Below, in pieces: positions 10,871 through 20,000 of a stretch of DNA of 64,000 nt. The translations under genes were made by a program, and so were the position numbers. The DNA is taken from NCBI GenBank assembly GCA_013361095.1, contig JAATWA010000001.1, positions 2,644,501-2,708,500 on the forward strand. Reading direction: 5' to 3'. The first letter of the stretch is position 1; every line of letters starts with the position of its first letter. The DNA comes from Pseudanabaena biceps (GTDB lineage Bacteria; Cyanobacteriota; Cyanobacteriia; Pseudanabaenales; Pseudanabaenaceae). Below the pieces are notes generated by a model. It saw only the letters and a program-made list of their open reading frames with translations, did no database searches and was not told where the DNA came from.

Positions 10871-11014
10871 CTAAGTAAATGGACGCAATTAAATATTAAG
10901 CTCTAAAACCTGTGGCGCAAGCACAGCATACACCATAGGTTTTAGAGCTGGTTTTTAATTATGCCCAGATCCTTAGATGCTTAAACATTAGATCAATTGC
11001 GCCCAGCTACTTAG
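10871..11014. mobile_element. MITE-like element with CTAAGTA...TTAATTGCG ends
   Basis: The left end CTAAGTAAATGGACGCAATTA (10871) matches the reverse complement of the right end, CTAAGTAGCTGGGCGCAATTG (11014-10994), at about 17 of 21 positions. An internal copy of the right end lies at about 10955-10976, and a palindrome (GCTCTAAAACC...GGTTTTAGAGC) occupies the centre. Other copies are at 16889, 30964 and 50857. Confidence 0.7.
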
Positions 11015-11040
11015 CATAAGTATTAGAAAGATGGAAAGCT

Positions 11041-11637
11041 ATGAAAACACCTGTTTTTGGTAAAAGTACTTGGATTGGGTTGCTTGCAGCCGCGATTGTT
11101 GGCGGATCAGCAACAGCAGTAATCATCAATGGCAATTTTAACAGCCAACCTAATACTCCAGTTGCCTCTACACCTGCCGCGACTAATCAAGTCAATCAAC
11201 CACCCGCGGAGCGAGCCGTTAATGGTGAATTAGCGATCTACTGGATTGAAGCGAGTAAAAATAAGCTTACGGCCGTACCGATCGCGATCAAGGCTAAAAA
11301 TAATAGTGAGGCGATTACTTCTGTAGTTAAGACTTTGATCACAGAAGCTCCTCCCGAATCATCGCTTTACAGCGCTATTCCTGCGAATACTAAAATTTTA
11401 AGCATGACCAGCAAAGATAAAGATATTCGGATCAACTTTTCCGCAGAGTTCACCAAAGGTGGCGGCTCAGCCTCAATGCAGGGAAGAATTATCCAAGTGT
11501 TATATACCGCTACAAGTCTTGACCCTGAGGCAAAAGTATATTTATCAGTGGATGGCAAACCTCTAAAATATATCGGTGGTGAAGGTTTGGAAGTGCCACA
11601 ACCGATGACAAGACAAGATTTTGCGCTAGAGTTTTAG
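11041..11637 (+). CDS. GerMN-domain membrane-anchored protein
   Basis: 198 residues. One N-terminal membrane segment (WIGLLAAAIVGGSATAVIING, residues about 10-30) is followed by a Pro/Thr/Asn linker. The GerMN (sporulation/germination) domain follows, about residues 60-195, with LAIYWIEASKNKLTAVPIAIK and DIRINFSAEFTKGGGSASMQGRIIQVLYTATSL. In other bacteria the domain occurs in envelope or peptidoglycan-linked proteins. Here it sits 20 bases upstream of a GH3 hexosaminidase, supporting a cell-wall role. The start ATG is preceded by a weak GGA ribosome binding site. Confidence 0.88.
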   Translation: MKTPVFGKSTWIGLLAAAIVGGSATAVIINGNFNSQPNTPVASTPAATNQVNQPPAERAVNGELAIYWIEASKNKLTAVPIAIKAKNNSEAITSVVKTLITEAPPESSLYSAIPANTKILSMTSKDKDIRINFSAEFTKGGGSASMQGRIIQVLYTATSLDPEAKVYLSVDGKPLKYIGGEGLEVPQPMTRQDFALEF

Positions 11638-11657
11638 GAATACGTTTTTAAATAAAT

Positions 11658-13229
11658 ATGCCGCCTATCCCTTTGCCCGATATTGATAGCCTCAGCATTA
11701 CCGAGCAAGTTTCCCAAATGGTTGTTGTTCGTACCTGTGGCATGTTGTACGACCACCAGATTCAATACCCAAGCTGGGAATTATCGGTATCCGAGTTACA
11801 GAAACTAATCGGAGACTATGGGGTTGGCGGTGTCATTTTACTGGGTGGCTCTGCCCCAGAAATAGCTCTCAAAACCGAGCAAATGCAGTCATGGGCAAAA
11901 GTCCCATTACTGATCGCCGCGGATATCGAAGAAGGCGTAGGACAACGTTTTAGCGGCGCAACTTGGTTCCCACCACCGATGGCTCTGCAAGCAGTATCGA
12001 TTAAATATGCTGAAGCTATGGGCAAAATCACGGCTGAGGAAGCATTAGCGATTGGTATTAACTGGCTGCTTGCGCCGATTGTTGATGTAAATAATAATCC
12101 TGACAACCCTGTAATTAATGTCCGCGCCTTTGGGATTACCGTGGGCGAAGTCATGGGTGCAACTCGAGGATTTATTGCGGGGGCTAAACATTATCCAGTT
12201 TTAACCACTGCCAAGCATTTCCCCGGACATGGTGATACCTCTGTAGATTCGCATTTGCAAACCCCATCAATTCCCCACGATCGCCAAAGATTTGATGAAA
12301 TAGAGTTTCCCCCCTTTCTTAATGCGATCGCGGCGGGCGTGGATGCGATTATGACTGCACATATTTTTGTGCCAGAACTAGATTCTCAAAATATCGCCAC
12401 ATTATCGCCGCATATTTTGACTGATATTTTGCGAAAGGAAATGGGATTTGAAGGGATCATTACTACGGATGCCCTAATCATGTCAGGGGTTTCAGGCTTA
12501 GATAGTCCAGAGGCGATCGCGATCCAAGCTGTGAAAGCAGGTGCTGATATTTTATTGATGCCCGTCGATCCGATTGCCACAATTTTGGCGGTGGTGGCGG
12601 CGGTGGAGTCTGGAGAGATTAGCCGTGAGCGCATTCGTGCATCAGTGGAGCGAATCTGGCAAGCAAAACAGAAGGTTTGTGGAATTCCTACGGATTTGAG
12701 TAAGTTGGGCAATCCTGACAATCTAAAAATTGCTAAAGAAATCGCCACCCAATCAATTAATGTTTCTGCATCCATTGACCATTTGCGATCGCCTGATGAT
12801 CTAGCAAATTCTGTTGGAAATTATCTCAACTTAGTAATTGTGGATAATCTGCTTACTTGTGAAGAATTTCTCAATCGCCAATCGCCTGCGGTGACGCTTC
12901 CTCAATCTAGGAGCTATCAAAGAATTATTGCCGACGATATGGTTTTGCAAAACCTGCAATGCGATCGCTTTGATAAAGTGTTTATCCAAATTTTTAATCG
13001 TGGCAATCCATTTCGAGGTGAGACAAATATTCTTGACCTAACTTTTGACTTGGCAAAAAAACTAGTATCTGAAGACAAATTAGAAGCGATCGCTGTTTAT
13101 GGCAGCCCTTATTGTTTAGAAAAATTCTTTGAAGTCATTCCATCGGATCTGCCTTGGGGTTTTTCCTATAGTCAGCAATCAGAATCACAAGCAGCATTAT
13201 TACAAAAATTGGGATTTATCAAATCCTAA
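11658..13229 (+). CDS. Glycoside hydrolase family 3, NagZ-type beta-N-acetylhexosaminidase
   Basis: 523 residues. The GH3 barrel is recognisable from LLIAADIEEGVGQRFSGATWFPPPMAL, INWLLAPIVDVNNNPDNPVINVRAFG, AKHFPGHGDTSVDSHLQ (the KHFPGHGxxxxDSH loop that is typical of NagZ and carries the catalytic His) and GIITTDALIMSGV (nucleophile Asp). About 180 extra residues follow the barrel, as in two-domain bacterial homologues. No signal peptide is seen, so a cytosolic role in muropeptide recycling (GlcNAc removal) is likely. It lies 20 bases after the GerMN gene, probably as an operon. Confidence 0.92.
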   Translation: MPPIPLPDIDSLSITEQVSQMVVVRTCGMLYDHQIQYPSWELSVSELQKLIGDYGVGGVILLGGSAPEIALKTEQMQSWAKVPLLIAADIEEGVGQRFSGATWFPPPMALQAVSIKYAEAMGKITAEEALAIGINWLLAPIVDVNNNPDNPVINVRAFGITVGEVMGATRGFIAGAKHYPVLTTAKHFPGHGDTSVDSHLQTPSIPHDRQRFDEIEFPPFLNAIAAGVDAIMTAHIFVPELDSQNIATLSPHILTDILRKEMGFEGIITTDALIMSGVSGLDSPEAIAIQAVKAGADILLMPVDPIATILAVVAAVESGEISRERIRASVERIWQAKQKVCGIPTDLSKLGNPDNLKIAKEIATQSINVSASIDHLRSPDDLANSVGNYLNLVIVDNLLTCEEFLNRQSPAVTLPQSRSYQRIIADDMVLQNLQCDRFDKVFIQIFNRGNPFRGETNILDLTFDLAKKLVSEDKLEAIAVYGSPYCLEKFFEVIPSDLPWGFSYSQQSESQAALLQKLGFIKS

Positions 13230-13558
13230 AAGTGCTATGGCGCTTTGCACTTACTCAAAACCCAAGAATTGGCTGGTGGAGCGAAGCTCCACCAGCCAAT
13301 TCTTGGGTTTTGAGTAGCGATACTATTCAAAGCCTCAACATAGCGGATCGATGGCAAAAGTTAAGGCATCGGATACGGTTTACGCTCTTGGTAGTGGTGA
13401 TGATGGAAACTGCAAAAAATCAAGTGGACGATCGTGAACATCTAATTTATTTGTGGACTTTATATTTAGTTGCGCCTCGGTACTTACACATTTAAAAACA
13501 AGATTTAACACATATTTTTCTGCCATAAAAAGACGTTTATGTTAATGTATTAGCGCTC
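13230..13558. other. Intergenic region with one long palindrome (13254-13315)
   Basis: Apart from the palindrome ACTCAAAACCCAAGAATTGG...(complement) with a GGTGGAGCGAAGCTCCACC core, nothing recognisable was seen. Short frames across it are by-products of the palindrome. Confidence 0.7.
13254..13315. repeat. Nested palindromic repeat
   Basis: A 62-base near-perfect inverted repeat just after the GH3 stop, with AAACCCAAGA outer arms shared with many repeats in the window. Confidence 0.9.
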
Positions 13559-15103
13559 TTGTTCATAACAGTTAGTCCCTTGCCAAAAACGATATTCACG
13601 GAAGTTGTTCTTGTGGCAATTTCTTTGATCGCTGCATTTCCTGTTCATGCAAAAAGCGATCGCCTCTGTCCGAGTCAATTTCAAGAAGAAGTAAAAAAAA
13701 TAGTTCAATCTCCTAAACTAAAGCCATCGCGAGTGGGAGTGTTTGTCCAGACCAATGAATCGATTCCGCGAACTTTAGCCGATCTAGATAGCGATCGCTA
13801 CTTCTTGCCTGCTTCAAACATTAAGCTTTTTACAACCGCGATCGCGCTCAAACTACTTGGCGCAGACTTTCGATTTACTACTCGCCTGATATCCAAGTCT
13901 TTGCCTAATAACAAAGGTGAACTAGAGTCGGGGCTGTGGTTAATGGGAGCAGGTGATCCCAGCTTTAAATCGGCAACGGATTTAAAATCTCTGGTGACCC
14001 AACTCAAAAAACAAGGTGTAAAGCAAATCAAAGGTGGACTATGGGCTACCTCAACTCGCAAAGGTACAGAAATAGCGGGTAGTTGGGAATGGTCAGACTT
14101 ACAGGAAGACTATGCGGCGATACCTTCTCCTTTTACGATCGATGGCAATGTGTTGGAATGGAAATTGCGCCCTAGCTCCATCGGTCAGCCCGCAATATTT
14201 GAATGGTCAAATCCTAAATTTGCTCGCTCTTGGAAGGTTGATAACCAGACAGTGACAGCAGCCAGTAATAATCAAGTAGCTAAGTCATCGGTTAATGAGC
14301 TAACTGTTAATCGACCTTATCCTAAGCAATTACTATTTGTTGGTGGTCAAATTGCTGTTGATGCTCCGCCAGAATCAGGGCTGGTTACGGTTCCAGATCC
14401 TGAAGCAAATTTTTTAAACGTCCTGCAAGAAGAACTAATAGCTCAAGGGATTAAAGTAGACAAATTTTCTCCAGAAGAAAAACCCGATCAAAAAGAAGCT
14501 TTTCTAGACTTAGCTAAAGAATTTAACTCTTATAAATATTTGGCGACTGTAGAGTCATTGCCCCTATCAGAATTGATCGGTACTACTAATCGAGAGAGCC
14601 AGAATCTCTATGCGGAGCTAATCCTCAGAGCTGTGGGCGATCGCTATCCTGAAGCAGACTCCGATGATAGCTTTGATGCAGGCATAGAAAAAATCAGTAA
14701 ATACTTACAATCTGTTATTACTCCCAGTTCTGGATCTCAAGTCTTGTTAGCGGATGGCTCAGGGTTATCGCGCCAAAATCTCTCTACACCTAGAGCGATT
14801 GTAGAGATTTTGAGATCGACTGCTAGCGATCGCAATTTTCGTAACTCCTTAGCGATCGCGGGCGTGAATGGAACATTGACAAGTCGATTTAAAAACACCT
14901 TAGCGGAGGGTAAAATCCATGCTAAGACTGGTACACTAACGGGTACAACTGCTTTGTCTGGCTATGTCAAGCCCACTGACTATAGCGAGGTAATTTTTAG
15001 TATTATGATCAACAATAGCGATCTATCTAACAAAGAACTGCAACAGTATGTTGATGAGATTGCATTGCTAATACCGCAAGTAACTGCCTCCGCTTGTCCA
15101 TGA
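13559..15103 (+). CDS. dacB: D-alanyl-D-alanine carboxypeptidase/endopeptidase (PBP4/DacB, family S13)
   Basis: About 514 residues. The signal sequence is around residues 10-32 (VVLVAISLIAAFPVHA). Then come the SxxK motif PASNIKLFTTAIAL (S86, K89), a long insertion domain typical of class C low-mass PBPs, the S-x-N-equivalent RESQNLYAELIL, and HAKTGTLTGT (KTG). It trims or cleaves peptidoglycan peptides in the periplasm. No ATG gives a full signal peptide; the best starts are TTG 13559 or a nearby TTG/GTG, so the exact N-terminus is uncertain. The next gene starts inside its stop codon. Confidence 0.9.
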   Translation: MFITVSPLPKTIFTEVVLVAISLIAAFPVHAKSDRLCPSQFQEEVKKIVQSPKLKPSRVGVFVQTNESIPRTLADLDSDRYFLPASNIKLFTTAIALKLLGADFRFTTRLISKSLPNNKGELESGLWLMGAGDPSFKSATDLKSLVTQLKKQGVKQIKGGLWATSTRKGTEIAGSWEWSDLQEDYAAIPSPFTIDGNVLEWKLRPSSIGQPAIFEWSNPKFARSWKVDNQTVTAASNNQVAKSSVNELTVNRPYPKQLLFVGGQIAVDAPPESGLVTVPDPEANFLNVLQEELIAQGIKVDKFSPEEKPDQKEAFLDLAKEFNSYKYLATVESLPLSELIGTTNRESQNLYAELILRAVGDRYPEADSDDSFDAGIEKISKYLQSVITPSSGSQVLLADGSGLSRQNLSTPRAIVEILRSTASDRNFRNSLAIAGVNGTLTSRFKNTLAEGKIHAKTGTLTGTTALSGYVKPTDYSEVIFSIMINNSDLSNKELQQYVDEIALLIPQVTASACP

Positions 15104-15621
15104 AGTCCTCAAGCTCATCTCGCCAATCTAAACACAAATCTAGCCAGCAGAAACTAGGTAATCCTTGGTTGCGGCGATGTCTTTTGTTTGTAGGAGCGAT
15201 CGCGGCTCTCTATTTTCTTTGGATGGCAGTGATCTCTATATTTGTGGAAAAAGTACCTGCGGCTTGTATTGATCACCCAGAGGTGAGTAGTGACGGTAAA
15301 TTTTATGAAATTAATCCCTCTATAGTCGTGATCGAGCCTTGGAGAGGACAACATCATTCCTACGCATTATTTGCAGTTCCCCAGCGATATTCCGATAAAT
15401 TTGACGGTGAGGGAGCGTTAGTTAAAATTAATGGCTCCGATAGCATTATCTACGCCACAGTAGCCAATCCTCATCTATACAGAGCGATCGCCGTACCTAA
15501 AGATCACGTCATATTTGTGTCCTATCTATGGACACATGAAGTAATTTGGCAGATTTTGCAAGGCAAGTATGATCATCTGCAATACGTTTGTAACTGGACT
15601 GCTTACTTTAAGACCAGCTAA
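15100..15621 (+). CDS. Hypothetical single-pass membrane protein
   Basis: 173 residues from ATG 15100, which overlaps the dacB stop (ATGA). A Ser/Lys/Gln-rich cytosolic N-terminus precedes one membrane helix (CLLFVGAIAALYFLWMAVISIFV, about residues 28-50). A periplasmic domain of about 120 residues follows, with two cysteines (AACIDH, YVCNW). The family is not recognised. Translational coupling to a PBP4-type enzyme suggests an envelope role; this is inference. Confidence 0.75.
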   Translation: MKSSSSSRQSKHKSSQQKLGNPWLRRCLLFVGAIAALYFLWMAVISIFVEKVPAACIDHPEVSSDGKFYEINPSIVVIEPWRGQHHSYALFAVPQRYSDKFDGEGALVKINGSDSIIYATVANPHLYRAIAVPKDHVIFVSYLWTHEVIWQILQGKYDHLQYVCNWTAYFKTS

Positions 15622-15632
15622 AGCAAACCAAA

Positions 15633-15710
15633 CCAAAAAGAGTGCGGCGACGCAGAGCGCCGCCTCGCTCTTTTTGGACTTTTGAAGGGCTGGCTTTGCC
15701 AGCCCTTCAA
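15633..15710. repeat. Two adjacent palindromic repeats
   Basis: 15633-15677 has CCAAAAAGAG arms with a GCGGCG...CGCCGC core. 15682-15710 is TTGAAGGGCTGGC-TTT-complement. Together they form the spacer between the gene ending at 15621 and the permease, and create a false N-terminal extension of the permease frame. Confidence 0.85.
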
Positions 15711-15809
15711 ATATTAGAAAACGCTGGATTCAGTTTTGGTTTGAGCATTGCTATTTTGTTTCATAATAAAAAAGAATTTCTGGCTAAAACCAAATCGGAA
15801 ACTGAAAAC

Positions 15810-16592
15810 ATGGGAAATTTTGGCAGTTGGTTAATTAAACTTGGACAGAGCTGTCTACTCATTGGACAAATCGTTACCCATGTTTTGATCTACCGCCGCT
15901 TTCATTGGCGCAATACTCTTGAGCAGATGTCAATGGTCGGCACAGAGTCATTGTTAATTACTTTGATTACCGCTGCCTTTGTGGGAGCCGTGTTTACGAT
16001 TCAAGTAGCAAGAGAATTTATTAACTTTGGCGCACAGCAAGCGATTGGTGGTATTTTGGCGATCGCCCTTGCTCGTGAGCTAATTCCTGTACTTACGGCT
16101 GTAATTATTGCAGGACGAGTTGGATCAGCCTTTGCAGCGGAAATTGGGACGATGCAAGTCACGGAGCAGATCGATGCGCTCTATATGCTCCGCACCAATC
16201 CCATTGACTATCTAGCCACACCAAGGGCGATCGCTTGCTTATTGATGTTGCCAATTTTAACGATTTTGGGATTTTTAACAGGTATGGCAGGAGGTTTGTT
16301 GCTATCTCAGTCTATGTACGCGATTTCTCCGACGGTGTTTCTTAATTCCATTCAAAATTTACTTAAGCCTTGGGATCTGATTGCGGCGATGATCAAGTCC
16401 AGCATCTTTGGGGTTATGATTGCGGCGATCGGCACGACATGGGGACTAACTACCACAGGCGGCGCTAAGGGAGTTGGCGAGTCCACTACTACGGCTGTGG
16501 TCACGGCGTTACTGGCAATATTTATTAGCAATTTCTTTTTGTCTTGGATCTGTTTTCAAGGCATCGGATCTTCTTTAACGGCAATGGGATAA
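15810..16592 (+). CDS. MlaE-family ABC transporter permease (lipid transport)
   Basis: 260 residues from ATG 15810 (MGNFGSWLIKLGQ). It has the MlaE signature: LLITLITAAFVGAVFTIQVAREF, ALARELIPVLTAVIIAGRVGSAFAAEIGTMQVTEQIDAL, NPIDYLATPR, and TTGGAKGVGESTTTAVV near the end. Five or six membrane helices are predicted by eye. It is the membrane component of a phospholipid/lipid ABC importer (Mla/TGD type). The frame continues upstream to 15642, but that part is encoded by palindromic repeats and exceeds the family length. ATPase and MCE subunits are not adjacent. Confidence 0.92.
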   Translation: MGNFGSWLIKLGQSCLLIGQIVTHVLIYRRFHWRNTLEQMSMVGTESLLITLITAAFVGAVFTIQVAREFINFGAQQAIGGILAIALARELIPVLTAVIIAGRVGSAFAAEIGTMQVTEQIDALYMLRTNPIDYLATPRAIACLLMLPILTILGFLTGMAGGLLLSQSMYAISPTVFLNSIQNLLKPWDLIAAMIKSSIFGVMIAAIGTTWGLTTTGGAKGVGESTTTAVVTALLAIFISNFFLSWICFQGIGSSLTAMG

Positions 16593-16610
16593 GTATCAGG
16601 GAGCAGGAGC

Positions 16611-16698
16611 TACAGAGCTTTGCGCTTAAAACCGAACCAAGAATATTTTTAAAAGTGTTGCTTTGCAACACTTTTAAAAATATTCTTGTGGTTTATTC
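16611..16698. mobile_element. TACAGC-type palindromic element (degenerate copy)
   Basis: Starts TACAGAGCTTTGCGCTTAAA and contains CCAAGAATATTTTTAAAAGT/complement around GTTGCTTTGCAAC. Two more complete copies are at 31231-31335 and 45315-45417. The right end here has lost the GCTGTA terminus. Confidence 0.65.
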
Positions 16699-16888
16699 AA
16701 ATAAGAAGGTAAATACTCCACCGCTCTGCGGTGTAAGTATATTTTAGTAAAAAAGAATTTGATACCCTGTCCGCTTGCGGCGGGGTGATTCATTAGAAAT
16801 TTCTGTAAAACCTAAAAATGTAGGAACGAGCTTTGCGCGTCCCCACATTTTTAGGTTTTGCTATCTCAATCATTGCTACATGACTTAA

Positions 16889-16977
16889 GCTATTAAGTAT
16901 CTAGTCAAAAGCTGCGGCACACTCTGCCTGTGCGCCACAGCTTTTGAAATTTTATATTTATTGCGCCTAGCTACTCA
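16889..16977. mobile_element. MITE-like element, CTAAGTA/TTAATTGCGCC family
   Basis: The right end ATTGCGCCTAGCTACTCAG matches the right ends at 10994-11014 and 50940-50962. The left end is a degenerate TTAAGTATCTAG. The core palindrome is AAAGCTGCGGCAC...GTGCGCCACAGCTTT. Confidence 0.6.
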
Positions 16978-17046
16978 GAAGCAGTGACACAATATCAACT
17001 TGGTTTTTTGTTAATATAAATTCCTAATTACTATAACCCCGCATTT

Positions 17047-20000
17047 ATGCCTGATCCTCTAACTGATTCAACACCACTCTATGCCAACCTTACAACTAGC
17101 TATCGCAAGCTATCGTTGCTAGAGCGTCAGATGATCCAAGTATTTGCGATCGCCTATGAGCCAGTTAACCGCAACACTGTCTTGGAGTGCCTGTTTTACA
17201 TGGGGATTAGGGATACAGACAATCAAGTTTTATCAACAAATGCGGCTAGGAATTACATCGAACGATTGATTAAATTGAGGTTGCTCACTCAAGACCGTTC
17301 TCAAGGAACACAATGCAATCCGCAATTAATGGATATTGCAGTGCGCGATGCGATCGCAACGGGAAGTTTTGAAAAGATCGTGCAAGCGATCGCCATATAC
17401 ATTCCTGTGCCTTCTTTCGGCAAAACCGATATGCGGGCTTTTAAAAGTGAGTCGCAGTTTATTCGAGAAGTTCGCATTGGTGTATATCGCCAAGATATTA
17501 AGTTTGTCAACAAGCAATTTGAAGACTTCTATCGCTATGGTTATTCTCAACAAAAAGTCACCTTAGATGTAATTTTATATCAAATCTGTAACAATCCCTT
17601 TGATGTAGATTGGTTTCAAACTCTAAATGCTGAGTTTTACGAAGTTGCCCTCAGTACGATATTGAGTAACGGAATGCTCAAGCTGAAGCCTACTCCTGAA
17701 GCTATTAGCATTTTGATTGATGACTTTAAGAATAAAAGAGAGCGCTGCACAGACTCACTGTTATTAGTGTTAATGGAACAGAGTCTACTGCGGGCTGACT
17801 TAGATATGGCTCAATCTGCCTATGATCAGTTGTCTGTGACCTATAAAGATGCAGGGGAAGCTTTTTTAGCTTGGATGTACTTTCTCAAAGGTGATGGTCA
17901 ATTGGCGATCGCGCAGTTCCGTCAATCTTTGAAAATGATTAGAAAAGCCACAGGCAAGCGTCAAGTTTATTTTAGCGGAGAACCAGGGCTATTTTTTATA
18001 CTAGCTCTGATTCAAGAGGGATCTGTTGAAAGTATGCGCGAAGCCGAAGGCTATGCGACAATCATGTCTAAGCAATCAAATCACTGGTTACAGGTAGTCT
18101 ATAGTCGATTGCAAAAGGTAATTAAGTTCCAATTGGGGGATATTCCTCAAAAGGACTTACTGACTAATGATTATATTCATAATCATATTGACACCCATTG
18201 TCTAGAGGCATTTTTTAGTTCTCTTTGTCTATATTGGGTTAATCCTGAAAAAGCAAGAATAGAACTTTCTAGAATTCTCAATCCTTTGTTAAAGCAGTCA
18301 GTCAATGCTAATTATCACTGGCTAACGATGGAAACCGCCGCTCTATTGGGAGAAGTTTCTGCTAATCCTATTAATATAAAGCACTCCCAAAAGTTACGAC
18401 AAGAAAACAAAATTGTCCCGATTGTAAATCTAATTCGTCCTCAAGAAACTTGGGAACTTAGTCTTAATGCTCTTTTAAATCTTAGCAAGTCGCCGCAGGA
18501 GCAGACTAAAGCGGCTAATACTTCCCCACAGCGTCTTGTGTGGCTAGTTACTTTTAATAAAGGTATATGCACCATCCAGCCCAAGGAACAGAAAATCAAC
18601 GCTAAGGGTGTATGGAGTTCAGGGCGAAATATTGCTGTGAAGAGACTCAAGGAAAACACTAATGAGTTTCCCTATTTAACCCCACAGGATTTTACGGTAT
18701 GTTCTCATATTCAAGCCTATTCCTATCATGGATATTATGGGCAGAGTCAATATGAGTTTGACGAAGATACTATCTGTGCCTTAGTTGGTCATCCCTTAGT
18801 ATTTTGGGAAGATTCTCCCACTACTCGTGTTGATATCGCTAAGGGTGAACCAGAGCTACTGGTCAAAGCTGTGAGAGGCGATCGCCTAATTTTAGAATTT
18901 TCACCACAACTTAAAGATGGACAGAGTTTTGTTGTAACTAAAGAAAGCCCGACTAGACTCAAGGTGATTCAAGTTAATGAATCCCACCGTAAGATCACGG
19001 ATATTATCGGCAGAAAAAATCGTTTAGAGATTCCTGCGGCCGCCAAAGATCGCGTACTGGCAGCTATTCAAGGTATTTCTTCGATTGTAACCGTGCATTC
19101 AGATATTGGTGGTGGAGTCAGCGATGCTGAAGAAGTGCCATCGGATAGCAAGCCCCATGTCCATATTTTACCTGCGGGAGATGGGCTGAAAGTAGCGGTG
19201 TTAGCGCGTCCCTTTGCCAATGCGGGAGCTTACTATCGTCCAGGTACGGGCGGCGCGACCGTACTTGCGGAAATCGAAGGGAAACGACTACAAGCGACTC
19301 GAAATCTCAAGGAAGAGAAGAAACTAGCTAATGAAGCGATCGCTGCCTGTCCGACCCTCGAAAACTATGAAGAAAATGATAGTGAATGGACAATTGATGA
19401 TCCAGAGTTTTGTTTAGAGTTACTCATGGAGTTGCAAGCTCTAGGCGATCGCATTGTCTTAGAATGGCCAGAGGGCGAAAAAATGCGAATCAGTCACCGC
19501 GCAGGTTTTGGTGACTTTAGAATGTCAATCAATCAAAGCCGTGATTGGTTTGCGGCGGAAGGTGAGTTGAAACTCGGTGATGATAAGGTTCTAGATATGC
19601 AACGACTTCTAGAATTATTAGATAAAACTCCGAGCCGCTTTATTCCCCTTGGTGATGGGCAGTTTATCGCGCTCACCCAGCAATTCCGCAATCGCTTAGA
19701 TGAGTTTCGGCGGCTATCGGAAAAGCAAGGCAACGGCACTAGATTTCATCCTTTAGCAGCGCTTGCCCTTGAAGATTTTGTCGATGAAATCGGTGATCTC
19801 AAAGTCGATAAGCATTGGAAAGCCCATGTCAAGAAAATTAAGGAGATGAGGAACTTTGAGCCACAACTTCCTTCGACTCTACAAGCTGACTTGCGCGATT
19901 ATCAGCTAGAGGGCTTTCAATGGTTATCACGACTCGCCCATTGGGGCGTGGGTGCTTGCTTAGCTGATGACATGGGCTTAGGCAAAACTTTACAGTCCCT

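Larger units (their letters stand above)
16593..17046. other. Intergenic region filled with palindromic elements
   Basis: 454 bases without a convincing gene. It holds a TACAGC-type element (16611 to about 16698), a palindrome at 16807-16859 (AAAACCTAAAAATGT arms), and a CTAAGTA/TTATTGCGCC-type MITE (about 16889-16977) whose centre is AAAGCTG...CAGCTTT. Confidence 0.75.

Noticed and set aside
15642..15809. N-terminal extension of the MlaE-type permease
   Set aside because: Encoded by two palindromic repeats and longer than any family member I know; ATG 15810 fits.
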